Shown: positions 8,959-18,524, counted from the stretch's first letter. The stretch is DNA of 64,000 bases from an uncultured Phocaeicola sp. (GCA_944321015.1 CALUJS010000001.1:108663-172662), one strand, 5' to 3'. Numbers and translations are program-made. Notes: generated from the letters alone by a model not told the origin.

Positions 8959-10110
8959 ATGAAACAAGTCTCAGAGAGGAATCTCTTTCAGCGGGGAGCG
9001 TTGTGTCTCCTGCTGGCAGGACTGATGCTTGTCGGATACACCATGCCGCTCCAAGCGCAAAACCGACGCATCCGGTTCGAAAAACAATCGTGGGAAAAGT
9101 GCCTGAAGAAAGCGCGCAAACAGGACAAGCTGGTGTTCTTGGACTGCTACACGCAATGGTGCGGTTTCTGCAAGGCGCTCGACCAATACATCTTCACGAT
9201 GGACACCGTGGCCGACTTCTTCAACGGCCGCTTCGTCAACGTACAAATGGACATGGAGAAAGGCATAGGGCCGGAATTGTGCGAGAAATACAATGTCCGG
9301 GCATACCCCACACTGCTCTTTGTTGACGGCGACGGCAATCTGGTGGATTCGTGGGAAGGATACGCTGCTCCCGCCGAGTTGTTTGCCGTCGGCAACCGGG
9401 CCATGGACGCGGAACATAGTCTCATCGCCCTGACCAGGAAATATGAGGCAGGCGAACGCCAACCTGCATTCCTGGAAGAGTACATGAGTGCCCTGAAACG
9501 CTCCACGTGGAGCAAGCGTTGCCGGGAAATCATGCAGGCCGACGTCGCGTCATTGAGTGACAACGAGTTCTGCACGCCGGCCGTGTGGTCGCTCCTGAAG
9601 AACAACACCGACACCGGCTTTGATCTGTTGAAAGACCGTGTTGCCGCCAATCGGGAGCGGTTCGACAGCATGGTGGGAGAACAAGAAGTGGACAGCATCC
9701 TCGACAAGTCATTTACAGAGTATACGGCATCTGCCATGACGCAGGCGTGGCGTCATCAGATGGATACGGCCAAGGTGCAACAGGTGGCCGGGTTCCTGCA
9801 GGCTCACCGCCTGCCCTATGCCGGAGAATATCTGGCCACGCTCTACACGGCCCGGGCGCTAAACCGGTCGGACTACAAGGAAGTGGTGCGGACCATGAGG
9901 GAAGCGTTGAAATATAACTTCATGCGGCTGTCCGCCCTCGACGAATACATCAATACGCCGCTGCGCGCATTGGCTTCCATCGACGACATGGAGATACGCC
10001 GTGAGGCTGCCGCATTGGTTAAGAGCATTCCGCCGTCGTTCATCCGCCCGCGCAAGAAAGCCATGTATGACTGCACTTATGATATGCTGATGGGAGAAAC
10101 AAAGAAATAA
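8959..10110 (+). CDS. exported thioredoxin-like protein (locus 2, first copy)
   Basis: 383 residues. The signal peptide ends near LQAQ at about residue 34. The thioredoxin fold occupies about 40-150, with active site WCGFC (Cys68, Cys71) and the cis-Pro loop AYPTLLFVDGDG. A helical C-terminal domain of about 220 residues without clear relatives follows. It probably acts in the periplasm as a thiol-disulfide oxidoreductase. It lies between FecR and SusC. A second protein of the same build closes the operon at 17355, so the transport genes are bracketed by two such proteins. This would suit a substrate rich in disulfides, such as protein or peptide (inference). Confidence 0.85.
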   Translation: MKQVSERNLFQRGALCLLLAGLMLVGYTMPLQAQNRRIRFEKQSWEKCLKKARKQDKLVFLDCYTQWCGFCKALDQYIFTMDTVADFFNGRFVNVQMDMEKGIGPELCEKYNVRAYPTLLFVDGDGNLVDSWEGYAAPAELFAVGNRAMDAEHSLIALTRKYEAGERQPAFLEEYMSALKRSTWSKRCREIMQADVASLSDNEFCTPAVWSLLKNNTDTGFDLLKDRVAANRERFDSMVGEQEVDSILDKSFTEYTASAMTQAWRHQMDTAKVQQVAGFLQAHRLPYAGEYLATLYTARALNRSDYKEVVRTMREALKYNFMRLSALDEYINTPLRALASIDDMEIRREAAALVKSIPPSFIRPRKKAMYDCTYDMLMGETKK

Positions 10111-10143
10111 CACTTTCATGTAACATTAAACACTTTTATTGCT

Positions 10144-13100
10144 ATGACAAAAAGAAAAGATGGCACGTATCAGCCCCGATGCCGGAGACTGACGGCTGCC
10201 ATTGGTAGAGAAGAGATGAAGAGGTTCTTTTGTCTGGTAGCCTTCTGCGGCTTGTCAGCCGTCGGAGCACAGGCTTCAGCCCAGCAAAAGATTACCTTGT
10301 CTGTGAAAAACGTAACGGTAGAGACCGCCTTGAACAAGGCCGAGGCTGTCTTGGGACAAAGCTTCTTTGTCAACCGTCAGGCCGTGAATATGAACCGCCG
10401 GGTGAGCCTGGACCTGAACGAGGCCACGCTCGACCGTCTGGTGGAAGAGCTGTTCGGTGAAGGATTCACTTACAAAGTGGTGAACAACATCATCGTAATA
10501 TCCAAGGGGGGGGGTAAAAAAGTCCCTGTGAATCAGCCACAACAGCAAGAGGTGACCATGACCGGAACCGTGGTGGATGAGGACGGCATGCCCATCCCCG
10601 GAGTGTCCGTGGTGCTGAAAGGAACCGACACGGGCGTGATGACCGACGTCGACGGCCGTTTCACGTTGAAAGTGCCGTCGGCACATGCGGGAAAGAACAT
10701 GTTGACATTCTCCTTCGTCGGCATGAAGAAGACTGAAATGACCTATAAGGGGAAACCGCTCCGCGTCACGCTCGAGGAGGATGTGGCCACGCTGGGCGAC
10801 GTGGTGGTCAACGGATACTTCCAGCAGGCAAAGAACAGCTTCACCGGAGCGGCGCGCACCATCACACAGGAAGAGCTGCAACAGGGAAGCAACCAAAACA
10901 TCCTTTCGGCCCTGCAGAACATCGACCCCTCATTCATGAAGATTGAGAACAACGCCATGGGCTCCAACCCGAACGTTGTCCCCGATTTCCAGATTCGCGG
11001 TTCCAGCAGCATATCGTCCATGGAAAGCGAATACGACAACAACCCGAACATGCCGGTCTTCATCGTCGACGGCTTTGAGATGTCGGCCGAGAAAGTGTTC
11101 GACATGGACCCTTATCGTGTGGCCTCCATCACGTTGCTGAAGGACGCCGCAGCTACGGCCATCTACGGTTCGCGCGCTTCAAACGGCGTGGTGGTCATCA
11201 CCACCAATGTGCCCACGAACGGCAAGCTCCAGGTGAGCTACAACGTGGATGCATCGGTCTACATGGCCGACTTGAGCGACTACAACCTCTGCAACGCCTG
11301 GGAGAAGCTGGAAGTGGAACGCCTGGCAGGCATGTACAACTCCACCAGCACGGAACTCCAAATCCAGTTGAACGAGAAATACAGCGAAAAGCTGGCCAAC
11401 ATACGCAAGGGATATGACACCTATTGGCTGGACAAACCCATCGACAAGTCGGCCATCGGACAGAAACACTCCCTTCGCCTGGATGGCGGTACGGACAACA
11501 TCCGCTATGCCGTGGAGCTGAACTACAGCGACACGCCGGGCGTCATGAAGGAGTCGGGCCGCAAGCGCATGGGCATAGGGGTCGACCTGCAATACATCTA
11601 CAAGAACATCACCTTCAAGAACAGCCTGACCTATTCGGACGTCACGGCCACCAACTCGCCCTACGGCTCGTTCAGCGAATATGCCACGCTGAACCCCTAT
11701 GTGCGCTACAAGGACGACGACGGCAACTACATCTATCTGGTCGACGAGTTTACCCCTGCCGGCATCGCGGCCTACTATCCGTCGTACAACCCGCTCTATA
11801 ACACCACCCTCAACACCAAGGACGAAAGCAGCTACAGCGACCTGACCAACAACTTCGGCATCGACTGGACCATCATCGAGGGACTGCGCCTGAAGGGAAA
11901 CTTCTCCTTTACCCACCAACACACCGACGCCGATGTCTTCAAACCGGCCAAACACACCGACTTTGCCGAATACAGCTCGGACGACCTCGACCGTCGCGGT
12001 TCCTACACCGGCACACGCGGCGAGGTGTTCAACATCGATGCCAATGTGGTGCTGACCTACTTCTGGCAGAAGGACAAGCACGTGCTGAACAGCAACCTGG
12101 GATGGAACATGCAGCAGAACACGAGCAAGACGTTTACCGTTGTCACCGAAGGGTTCCCCAACGAGAATCTGGACTACATCAGCTTCGCCACACAGTATGA
12201 GAAGGACGGCGCGCCATCCGGCGACGAATACACCTCGCGCCTGGTGGGTTTCCTCGGCAACCTCAACTACAGCTACGACGAGAAATACCTCCTCGACCTC
12301 TCTTTCCGCGAAGACGCATCCTCGCGCTTCGGAGCGGACAACCGCTGGGCGCCGTTCTGGTCGGCCGGTGCGGGATGGAACCTGCAGAACGAGCGTTTTC
12401 TGGAGGATGTTTCCTGGATTGACCGCCTGAAGCTGCGCGTGTCCTACGGTCTGACGGGTAGTCAGGACTACAACCCCTATCAGGCCATCACGACCTACAA
12501 ATACATGACGGGCGAACGCTATCATCAGGCCGTGGGCGCCGTGGTCATGGCCATGGGCAACGAGAGCTTGGGCTGGCAGCGCACCACGCAATGGAACTAC
12601 GGTCTCGACTTCGACCTGTGGAACAACCGCGTGAACGTGACCGCCAACTACTACATCAAGAACTCCAAAGACGTGCTCACCGCCGTCACCCTGCCGCCTT
12701 CGTTGGGCTTCGGCTCCTACATGGACAATCTGGGCGAGGTGGAAAACCGGGGTTACGAGCTGAATGCCCGCGTGGCCCTCATCGAGAACCGTGCGAACAA
12801 CCTCTATTGGAGCGTCAACGCCACCGTGCTCCACAACACCAACAAGCTGAAGAAGATATCCAACGCCCTGAAGGCCTATAACGAAGAGCAGGACGAGGAC
12901 ACCATGGACGGCACCTCGGCCAGCGGCTCCAACCGCCCGAAGGTGCGCTACATCGAAGGCCAGTCCATGAACGCCATCTGGGTGAACCAGTCGCTCGGCG
13001 TGGACCCCGCGACCGGCAACGAACTCTTCCTGGCCAAGAACGGCGACATCGTGACCGAATGGAGCGCCGACAACTATGTCATCGGCGGTACCACCGACCC

Positions 13101-13566
13101 CGACATCGAAGGAACGTTCGGCACGAACTTCAGCTGGAAAGGCTTCCAACTGAACATGATTTTCCGCTACAGCTACGGCGCCCAGGTCTACAACCAGACC
13201 ATGGTCGACAAGGTGCAGGATGCCGACCTGCGTTACAACGTCGATCGCCGCGTGTTCCTCGACCGCTGGCAGAAGCCGGGCGACCAGGTGATGTTTACCA
13301 AATACGGCAACGGCTACGGAGCCAACGTGGGCCACATCACCAAGCCGACTTCGCGCTTCATCGAGGACAACAACTACCTCGACCTGGCCACGCTCAACCT
13401 CTCCTACGAGTTCAACATGCCGTGGATGAAGCGCATCGGACTGAAGCGCCTGAAAGCGACTTTCTACATGAACGACGTGTTCCACGCCTCGACCGTGAAG
13501 CAGGAGCGCGGTACCGATTATCCCTATGCGCGTAACTTCAGCATCGGTCTGCAAGCCCGCTTCTGA
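10144..13566 (+). CDS. SusC/RagA-family TonB-dependent transporter with STN domain (locus 2)
   Basis: 1140 residues from 10144; an internal start at 10216 (MKRFFCLVAF, signal peptide immediately following) is preceded by a purine-rich GAAGAG and may be the true one. Domains in order: STN (about 49-120), an SKGGGKK linker, carboxypeptidase-regulatory-like domain (about 137-215), plug (LGDVVVNGYF at about 218, DAAATAIYGSRASNGVVVITT) and barrel ending in aromatic IGLQARF. The linker is encoded by a run of nine G (10506-10514), so a one-base slip would truncate the protein just after the STN domain. The order STN-SusC with FecR upstream predicts trans-envelope signalling. It is followed at an unusual distance (136 bp, containing repeat array 2) by SusD. 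Confidence 0.94.
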   Translation: MTKRKDGTYQPRCRRLTAAIGREEMKRFFCLVAFCGLSAVGAQASAQQKITLSVKNVTVETALNKAEAVLGQSFFVNRQAVNMNRRVSLDLNEATLDRLVEELFGEGFTYKVVNNIIVISKGGGKKVPVNQPQQQEVTMTGTVVDEDGMPIPGVSVVLKGTDTGVMTDVDGRFTLKVPSAHAGKNMLTFSFVGMKKTEMTYKGKPLRVTLEEDVATLGDVVVNGYFQQAKNSFTGAARTITQEELQQGSNQNILSALQNIDPSFMKIENNAMGSNPNVVPDFQIRGSSSISSMESEYDNNPNMPVFIVDGFEMSAEKVFDMDPYRVASITLLKDAAATAIYGSRASNGVVVITTNVPTNGKLQVSYNVDASVYMADLSDYNLCNAWEKLEVERLAGMYNSTSTELQIQLNEKYSEKLANIRKGYDTYWLDKPIDKSAIGQKHSLRLDGGTDNIRYAVELNYSDTPGVMKESGRKRMGIGVDLQYIYKNITFKNSLTYSDVTATNSPYGSFSEYATLNPYVRYKDDDGNYIYLVDEFTPAGIAAYYPSYNPLYNTTLNTKDESSYSDLTNNFGIDWTIIEGLRLKGNFSFTHQHTDADVFKPAKHTDFAEYSSDDLDRRGSYTGTRGEVFNIDANVVLTYFWQKDKHVLNSNLGWNMQQNTSKTFTVVTEGFPNENLDYISFATQYEKDGAPSGDEYTSRLVGFLGNLNYSYDEKYLLDLSFREDASSRFGADNRWAPFWSAGAGWNLQNERFLEDVSWIDRLKLRVSYGLTGSQDYNPYQAITTYKYMTGERYHQAVGAVVMAMGNESLGWQRTTQWNYGLDFDLWNNRVNVTANYYIKNSKDVLTAVTLPPSLGFGSYMDNLGEVENRGYELNARVALIENRANNLYWSVNATVLHNTNKLKKISNALKAYNEEQDEDTMDGTSASGSNRPKVRYIEGQSMNAIWVNQSLGVDPATGNELFLAKNGDIVTEWSADNYVIGGTTDPDIEGTFGTNFSWKGFQLNMIFRYSYGAQVYNQTMVDKVQDADLRYNVDRRVFLDRWQKPGDQVMFTKYGNGYGANVGHITKPTSRFIEDNNYLDLATLNLSYEFNMPWMKRIGLKRLKATFYMNDVFHASTVKQERGTDYPYARNFSIGLQARF
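10506..10514. repeat. G9 homopolymer inside the locus 2 SusC reading frame
   Basis: Nine G encode part of Lys-Gly-Gly-Gly at residues 121-124, between the STN domain and the next domain. The context AAG9TAAAAA closely matches the locus 1 leader tract. In this sequence the frame is intact ('on'). Other SusC genes encode the same Gly-rich linker with mixed codons (locus 3 uses GGAGGAGG), so the pure G run is not forced by the protein. Confidence 0.92.
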
Positions 13567-13577
13567 GCGTTTCGAGC

Positions 13578-13643
13578 GTCAATATGGCGGCTCGGACGCG
13601 GACATATGGACGGACGCAAGCGCGCATATGCCCGCTCGAACGG
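13578..13643. repeat. 22-bp repeat array 2, between susC and susD
   Basis: Three clear units have ATAT cores at 13582, 13604 and 13626, plus a decayed fourth. The array fills the first half of the 136-bp gap between the SusC stop (13566) and the SusD start (13703). It is therefore transcribed within the operon if the operon is continuous. Confidence 0.88.
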
Positions 13644-13702
13644 CCCGCATGATGACTGTTAACCCGCACACAACAAACCATTTATCAAAACATAAACGAA
13701 CA

Positions 13703-15121
13703 ATGAAGAATCTACACACAATAATGGCAGCCGGACTGACTTCCCTGCTCGCCTTCACCGCATGCAGCGACTGGCTCGACGTGAATCCCAAGTCGCAGGT
13801 CAAGGGCGACGTGCTGTTTGAGAATGAATCCGGCTTCCGCGACGCCCTCATCGGAACCTATACCCTGCTGGGCGGCACCGACCTCTACGGAGGCAACGAG
13901 ACGATGGGCCTCATGGACATCCTCGCACAGAGCTATTCCGAAGTGGGGACCACGCTGGAAGAGGCCCCCAAGTACAACTACGACAACAGCACGGTGGAAA
14001 CCCGCATCAACGCCATCTGGAGCGGCAACTACAATGCCATTGCCAACTGCAACTACATGCTCGACGTCATCGACGAGAAGCAGGACATCTTCAGCACCGG
14101 CGTCTATGAGGCGGTGAAGGGCGAGGCCCTGGCCCTGCGCGCCTACCTCCACTTCGACCTGCTGCGCGCCTTTGCGCCTTCCTACAAGGCGGGAGCCGAC
14201 CGCGAGGCCATCCCCTACGTCGACCACGTGTCGAAGACGCCCATCGCGCAGTCCACGGTGAGCGAGCTGGTCGACATCCTGATAGCCGACGTCGAGGAAG
14301 CCCGCGAACTGATTAAGCCCTTCGACCCCATAGGCCCGGCCTACGACAGCTATTCGGAGACCGGCTACGAGGACGAGGACTTCATCCAGGACGACGGCTT
14401 CTGGCTCTACCGCAAGTCGCGCATGAACTATTACGGCATGACCGCCCTGCTGGCCCGCATGTATCTCTACAAGGAAGACATGATCAACGCCCTGGCTTGT
14501 GCCAAGGAGGTGATTGACTGCGGCAAGTTCGCGCTCATCACCGAGGACCAGGTGAAAGGCCAGCTGACCATGGCCGAATACATGGACCGCAACGAATACA
14601 TCTCGTCCGTCTATGTCTATGACATGGACGAGGGCCGTTCCGACCGCTATTTCAAGGAAGATGCCGGCGACGCGGAGTGCTACATCGGCGACGCGCGCCG
14701 TTCCGACCTCTTCGGCACGCCGGGCGTGGACATCGACTGGCGCAATCAGGAAGGATTCGTGCTCAAGGAAGGGGAATCCAAGCAGTACGTCGGCAAATAC
14801 ATGAGCACCAACCGCATCCCCCTGCTGAAGCTCTCCGAGATGTATCTCATCGCCGCCGAAGCCTCGGGCGACAAGAGCTACGTGCAGACCCTGCGCGACC
14901 ATCGCGGCTACATGAACTATCCGCTCGACGACGATTGCGACCTGGCCGAGGAGATAAAGAACGAGTACCGCAAGGAGTTCCTGGCCGAGGGACAGCTCTT
15001 CTATTTCTACAAGCGCATGAACTATGAGGACATCCCTTATTCTTCCGTGAAAATGACCGAGAGCGTTTACGTATTACCTATGCCGGACGACGAGCTGGAG
15101 TTCGGCGACATTAAAAGATGA
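13703..15121 (+). CDS. SusD/RagB-family nutrient-binding lipoprotein (locus 2)
   Basis: 472 residues from the ATG at 13703. An in-frame extension to 13526 would translate the SusC tail out of frame and the repeat array, and is rejected. The signal peptide ends in lipobox FTAC at about residue 20, followed by SDWLDVNPKSQVKGDVLF, the SusD N-terminal signature. TPR-type helices include EALALRAYLHFDLLRAFAP. The later RIPLLKLSEMYLIAAEAS and KEFLAEGQLFYFYKRMN are conserved SusD features. It forms the surface lid of the locus 2 SusC. The next gene starts 6 bp after its stop, so SusD-DUF4843 are tightly coupled. Confidence 0.94.
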   Translation: MKNLHTIMAAGLTSLLAFTACSDWLDVNPKSQVKGDVLFENESGFRDALIGTYTLLGGTDLYGGNETMGLMDILAQSYSEVGTTLEEAPKYNYDNSTVETRINAIWSGNYNAIANCNYMLDVIDEKQDIFSTGVYEAVKGEALALRAYLHFDLLRAFAPSYKAGADREAIPYVDHVSKTPIAQSTVSELVDILIADVEEARELIKPFDPIGPAYDSYSETGYEDEDFIQDDGFWLYRKSRMNYYGMTALLARMYLYKEDMINALACAKEVIDCGKFALITEDQVKGQLTMAEYMDRNEYISSVYVYDMDEGRSDRYFKEDAGDAECYIGDARRSDLFGTPGVDIDWRNQEGFVLKEGESKQYVGKYMSTNRIPLLKLSEMYLIAAEASGDKSYVQTLRDHRGYMNYPLDDDCDLAEEIKNEYRKEFLAEGQLFYFYKRMNYEDIPYSSVKMTESVYVLPMPDDELEFGDIKR

Positions 15122-15127
15122 CACACG

Positions 15128-15832
15128 ATGAAAACAAAACTGACCATATTCCTCTGCACGCTCCTGTGCTGCTGGGCCTGCAAGGACAACCCCGATTTTC
15201 AATTCCTGGGACATGACGCCGTCTACTTCCAGGTGAGCAGCGACTGGGAAGAGACCGTCGACAGTCTCAACTACACCTTTGCCGGAAAGGGCACCGACGT
15301 GGATGTCGTCTACCTCCGGGTGAATCTGGAAGGCAACACCGCGCCTCGCGACCGCGAAGTGCGCGTGGTGGTGGACGAAGCAAAGACCGATGCCGAGGCC
15401 GGCCTGCACTACGAGGCGCTGGACGATGTCTATTACCTCCCGGCCGACTCGGTGTATCTGAAGCTCCCCATCACCGTGTACAACAAAGACAACACGCTGG
15501 AGAACCGCCGCGTGACGCTGGCCCTGCAGCTGGAGCCGACCGCCGACCTGGAGCTGGGCATCACGGAACGCACCTCCGTGCGCGTGCTCATCAGCAACAT
15601 CCTCACCAAGCCGTCCTATTGGGATTCGGTCATCAAGTATTACTTCGGCGAATATTCGCGCACCAAGCACGAGCTGTGCATCGAGCAGCTTGGGCAGGAT
15701 TTCCCCGAAACGTCTTCCGAGTTCTATGGCAGCCTCACCTATTGGCAGGTTTCCGGCCAATACATGAGCAATTACTTCGAGGAGAATTACCCCGTACGTG
15801 ATGAAAACGGCAAAATCATCGAGCCGTGGTAA
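15128..15832 (+). CDS. DUF4843-family surface lipoprotein (locus 2)
   Basis: 234 residues with a lipoprotein signal MKTKLTIFLCTLLCCWAC, lipidated Cys at 18. The beta-rich body (HDAVYFQVSSDWEETVDSL, REVRVVVDEAKTDAEAG) fits the DUF4843 family, which usually follows SusD. It begins 6 bp after SusD and precedes the PKD-like lipoprotein. Family knowledge: in SusCD complexes of the Bacteroides BT2261-2264 type, two extra lipoproteins sit on the transporter and the bound ligands are peptides. Assignment of this protein to that role is inference from gene order and family. Confidence 0.83.
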   Translation: MKTKLTIFLCTLLCCWACKDNPDFQFLGHDAVYFQVSSDWEETVDSLNYTFAGKGTDVDVVYLRVNLEGNTAPRDREVRVVVDEAKTDAEAGLHYEALDDVYYLPADSVYLKLPITVYNKDNTLENRRVTLALQLEPTADLELGITERTSVRVLISNILTKPSYWDSVIKYYFGEYSRTKHELCIEQLGQDFPETSSEFYGSLTYWQVSGQYMSNYFEENYPVRDENGKIIEPW

Positions 15833-15871
15833 CACGTCGACACGCTTTATATACCTATTATTATAGCAGAC

Positions 15872-17353
15872 ATGATTATGAAGAAATACATCTATATCGC
15901 CATGTTGCTCTGCGTCGGGATGCTGGGTGCATGCGTTGAAGACAAAGGCTCGTATGACTACATCGAGCTGAACGACCTCACCATCGAGCCGCTGGAGGAG
16001 TCGTACACCGTGGAGCAATTCACCAACCTGCAAATCCCGACCACCATCACGGCCCGTGACGGCGCGTTCAATCCGGACGGATATGACTACAAGTGGATTA
16101 TCTATTCCCAGCACAATAATCAGTTTAAGACGGACACTATCTCAACCGAGAAAGACTTGGACGCCGAAGTGACCAGCATCCCCGGCAACTACCGCCTCTA
16201 TTATGAGGTGAAGGACAAGGAGACGGATGTAATCTACACCCAGAATGCCGCGCTGGAGGTCATCAATTCCTATTCCAAGGGCATGATGATATTGAGCCGT
16301 GTGGGCGATGATGCCAACCTGGCCTTTGTCAACGTAATCGACAACGTGATTGAGGATGCCTACCAGAAGGTCAACGGCGAGCCGGCCGGAAAGAATCCCG
16401 TGGGCATACGCTATGTGGCGGGCATGCTTTCCAGTGCCGAGAAGATGGTGGTCATTATGACCGACGACGAACGCGGCGGTACCGTGGTGGCTCCGCTTGA
16501 CCTGTCGTATGTGATGGACTTTGGCGACTTGTTCTATTTCCCGCCTGAAAACATCAAGCCGCAGGCTTTCGGCACGCATGATTATTCGGCTTTTGAGTAT
16601 GCCATCTGTGATGGGAGCATCTATACGCGCAAAGTTTTGGGAACAGAAGGCTATGCCCAATACGGCGTGCGAATCAAGGGCGAGTATGACTACATTGCGC
16701 CGTTTGATTTCTTTAAAGTAGGAAGCAATCCCCAGGTGGCTTATTTCTATGACCAGGGACGGGAGCGGTTTGTCAGCATGTCTGTGCCCTTGCAGGGCGA
16801 GTCGGTCATCCCCTTGGTTGACCAAGGCGGAGCGTTCAATCCTAACAACGTGGCCATGCAGATGTTGTGGGGCGGTCTTTTCGGAAGTGCGTCTGCGATG
16901 AACAATGGCCGTGCCGTGATGGAAGACGATGGAGGAAAACGTTACACTATTTCTTTCACTATCTCTTCCGATGACGATGGAAATGCCTTGTTGCAGCCGC
17001 AGTACAAATATGAAATCACGGCGGAAGGCATTGATGAGGCTACCAGCTTCACCACCTCGCAGAGCGCGAACTTCCTCTATTACTCCACGGGTAACAAAAT
17101 CGTCTGCGTCAGCTTCTCCACGAACAATCAGATGAACGTGTACGAGTTCCCCGAAGGGCAGCAGGTGGACTACATCGAGTGCGACCAGAAAGGCAATGCC
17201 AACGAGCTGTGGGTGGGCTTGAGCGACGGCTCCGCCACGGCCAAATCGGGCACGGTGGTCGTGCTGACCATGAGCACCGACGGCTCGCTCACCGAGAGCC
17301 GCCGCTACGAAAACATCTGCGGACAAGTAGTTGACTTTGAATATAAGAACTGA
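15872..17353 (+). CDS. PKD-like family surface lipoprotein (locus 2)
   Basis: 493 residues (alternative start at 15878, MKKYIYIAM). The signal peptide ends in lipobox LGAC at about residue 21, followed by EDKGSYDYIELNDLTIEPL, typical of the PKD-like lipoproteins found after DUF4843 genes. An Ig/PKD-like N-terminal half is followed by a beta-propeller-like C-terminal half with repeated FLYYSTGNKIVCVSF / VYEF elements. The paralogue in locus 3 (38325) has the same layout and a similar C-terminus. Likely a surface-exposed accessory subunit of the SusCD transporter that recruits or presents substrate (inference). Confidence 0.8.
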   Translation: MIMKKYIYIAMLLCVGMLGACVEDKGSYDYIELNDLTIEPLEESYTVEQFTNLQIPTTITARDGAFNPDGYDYKWIIYSQHNNQFKTDTISTEKDLDAEVTSIPGNYRLYYEVKDKETDVIYTQNAALEVINSYSKGMMILSRVGDDANLAFVNVIDNVIEDAYQKVNGEPAGKNPVGIRYVAGMLSSAEKMVVIMTDDERGGTVVAPLDLSYVMDFGDLFYFPPENIKPQAFGTHDYSAFEYAICDGSIYTRKVLGTEGYAQYGVRIKGEYDYIAPFDFFKVGSNPQVAYFYDQGRERFVSMSVPLQGESVIPLVDQGGAFNPNNVAMQMLWGGLFGSASAMNNGRAVMEDDGGKRYTISFTISSDDDGNALLQPQYKYEITAEGIDEATSFTTSQSANFLYYSTGNKIVCVSFSTNNQMNVYEFPEGQQVDYIECDQKGNANELWVGLSDGSATAKSGTVVVLTMSTDGSLTESRRYENICGQVVDFEYKN

Positions 17354-17354
17354 T

Positions 17355-18446
17355 ATGAACAAACTGAAACTCATTCTGGCGGGCTTGCTGTTGGCAAGCC
17401 TGCCGGCCGGGGCGCAGGTCGCCTTCCGGCAAATCTCGCTCGATGAGGCCATCGAAGCCGCCAAGGCCGAACAGAAGCCCATCTTCATGGACTGTCAGAC
17501 GAAGTGGTGCGGTTCGTGCAAGGTGATGGCGCGTGAGATATTCTCCAAGCCCGAAGTGGGCGACTTCTTTAATGCCCGTTTCGTCAACGTGCTGATGGAC
17601 ATGGAGACGCCCGAAGGCAAGGAGGTGAACAAGCGGTTCGGCGTGCGGGCTTACCCCACATTCTTCATCATCACCCCCGAAGGAAAGCTGCAACACCGCA
17701 TCGTGGGCGCCCGCTTGGAAGACCGCTTCATGGAGCTGGTGCGCATGGGCATGAAGCCCGAAACCTCGCTGCAACATCTCGATTCGCTCTACAAGGCCGG
17801 CCGGCTCGCGCCCGGACAGGCCGAGCCCTATGTCGTGGGGTTGAACAATGCGTCGATGGACGCCGAAGTGCGCGACGTGGCCCTTGCTCTCTTTGCCGGG
17901 CTCGCCGACGCCGAGCGCGTCAAAGCCTCCAACTGGTATCTGTATGCCAACACGGAGATGCTCTATCCGTGCGACGAGATGTTTGCCTCCCTCGTGAGCC
18001 ACAAAGACGAGTTCGCGCAGGCCGTGGGCGATTCCGTCGTAAACCAGAAGCTGAGCGGCGTGTTCCAGACTGTCCTGCGCGAGAACACCCCCAAGGAACC
18101 GCTGAAAGGCTGGATAGATGCCTCCTACGAAGCGATGCCCGCCCAGGTGGCTGCCGTGGATTTCCCCGACAAGCCGCTCGTCGCACTCTGGTTGCGCTAC
18201 AACATGGCCACGCGTCGGCAGGACACCGCCACGCTGTTTGACATCTGGGAAAACCATCTGGGCGAGCTGCCCTACATGACGCAGGTGCAGATACCGTTCG
18301 GTTTCGACTTCATCCTCAACTCAGGCGACAAGGAGATGCTGCGCCGCTACATTGCCGTCGGTGAAAGGCTGTTGCCCTACATGAAGACGGATGGCCTCAA
18401 GCAGGCCGTAAAGGAGAAGTTCGACCAATACAAGACTAAGCTCTAG
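17355..18446 (+). CDS. exported thioredoxin-like protein (locus 2, second copy)
   Basis: 363 residues from the ATG at 17355, one base after the stop of the preceding gene, so translation is probably coupled. The signal peptide (MNKLKLILAGLLLASLPAGA) is followed by a thioredoxin domain with active site WCGSC (Cys52, Cys55) and AYPTFFIITPEGK, then a long helical C-terminal domain. Layout and size match the protein at 8959, and both carry DMExxxGxE/GKE-type and RAYPT segments, so they look like diverged duplicates. Periplasmic redox role inferred. It is the last gene of locus 2; a strong hairpin terminator follows at 18481. Confidence 0.86.
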   Translation: MNKLKLILAGLLLASLPAGAQVAFRQISLDEAIEAAKAEQKPIFMDCQTKWCGSCKVMAREIFSKPEVGDFFNARFVNVLMDMETPEGKEVNKRFGVRAYPTFFIITPEGKLQHRIVGARLEDRFMELVRMGMKPETSLQHLDSLYKAGRLAPGQAEPYVVGLNNASMDAEVRDVALALFAGLADAERVKASNWYLYANTEMLYPCDEMFASLVSHKDEFAQAVGDSVVNQKLSGVFQTVLRENTPKEPLKGWIDASYEAMPAQVAAVDFPDKPLVALWLRYNMATRRQDTATLFDIWENHLGELPYMTQVQIPFGFDFILNSGDKEMLRRYIAVGERLLPYMKTDGLKQAVKEKFDQYKTKL

Positions 18447-18480
18447 CGTGAGACATTTTTAGTTTTGCTTTTATAATGAC

Positions 18481-18522
18481 AAGCCCGTCTTTAGCCGATA
18501 AATGGTTATTGACGGGCTTTCT
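18481..18522. terminator. terminator between convergent genes
   Basis: Perfect 9-bp stem AAGCCCGTC (18481-18489) with GACGGGCTT (18511-18519), followed by TTCTTCTT-like sequence on the plus strand. It lies between the end of locus 2 and the stop of the HAD gene on the other strand and may act both ways. Confidence 0.8.
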
Positions 18523-18524
18523 TC

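Noticed and set aside
13526..13702. Upstream extension of the locus 2 SusD protein
   Set aside because: It would translate the end of susC in another frame and the 22-bp repeat array. The ATG at 13703 is followed at once by a lipoprotein signal peptide.
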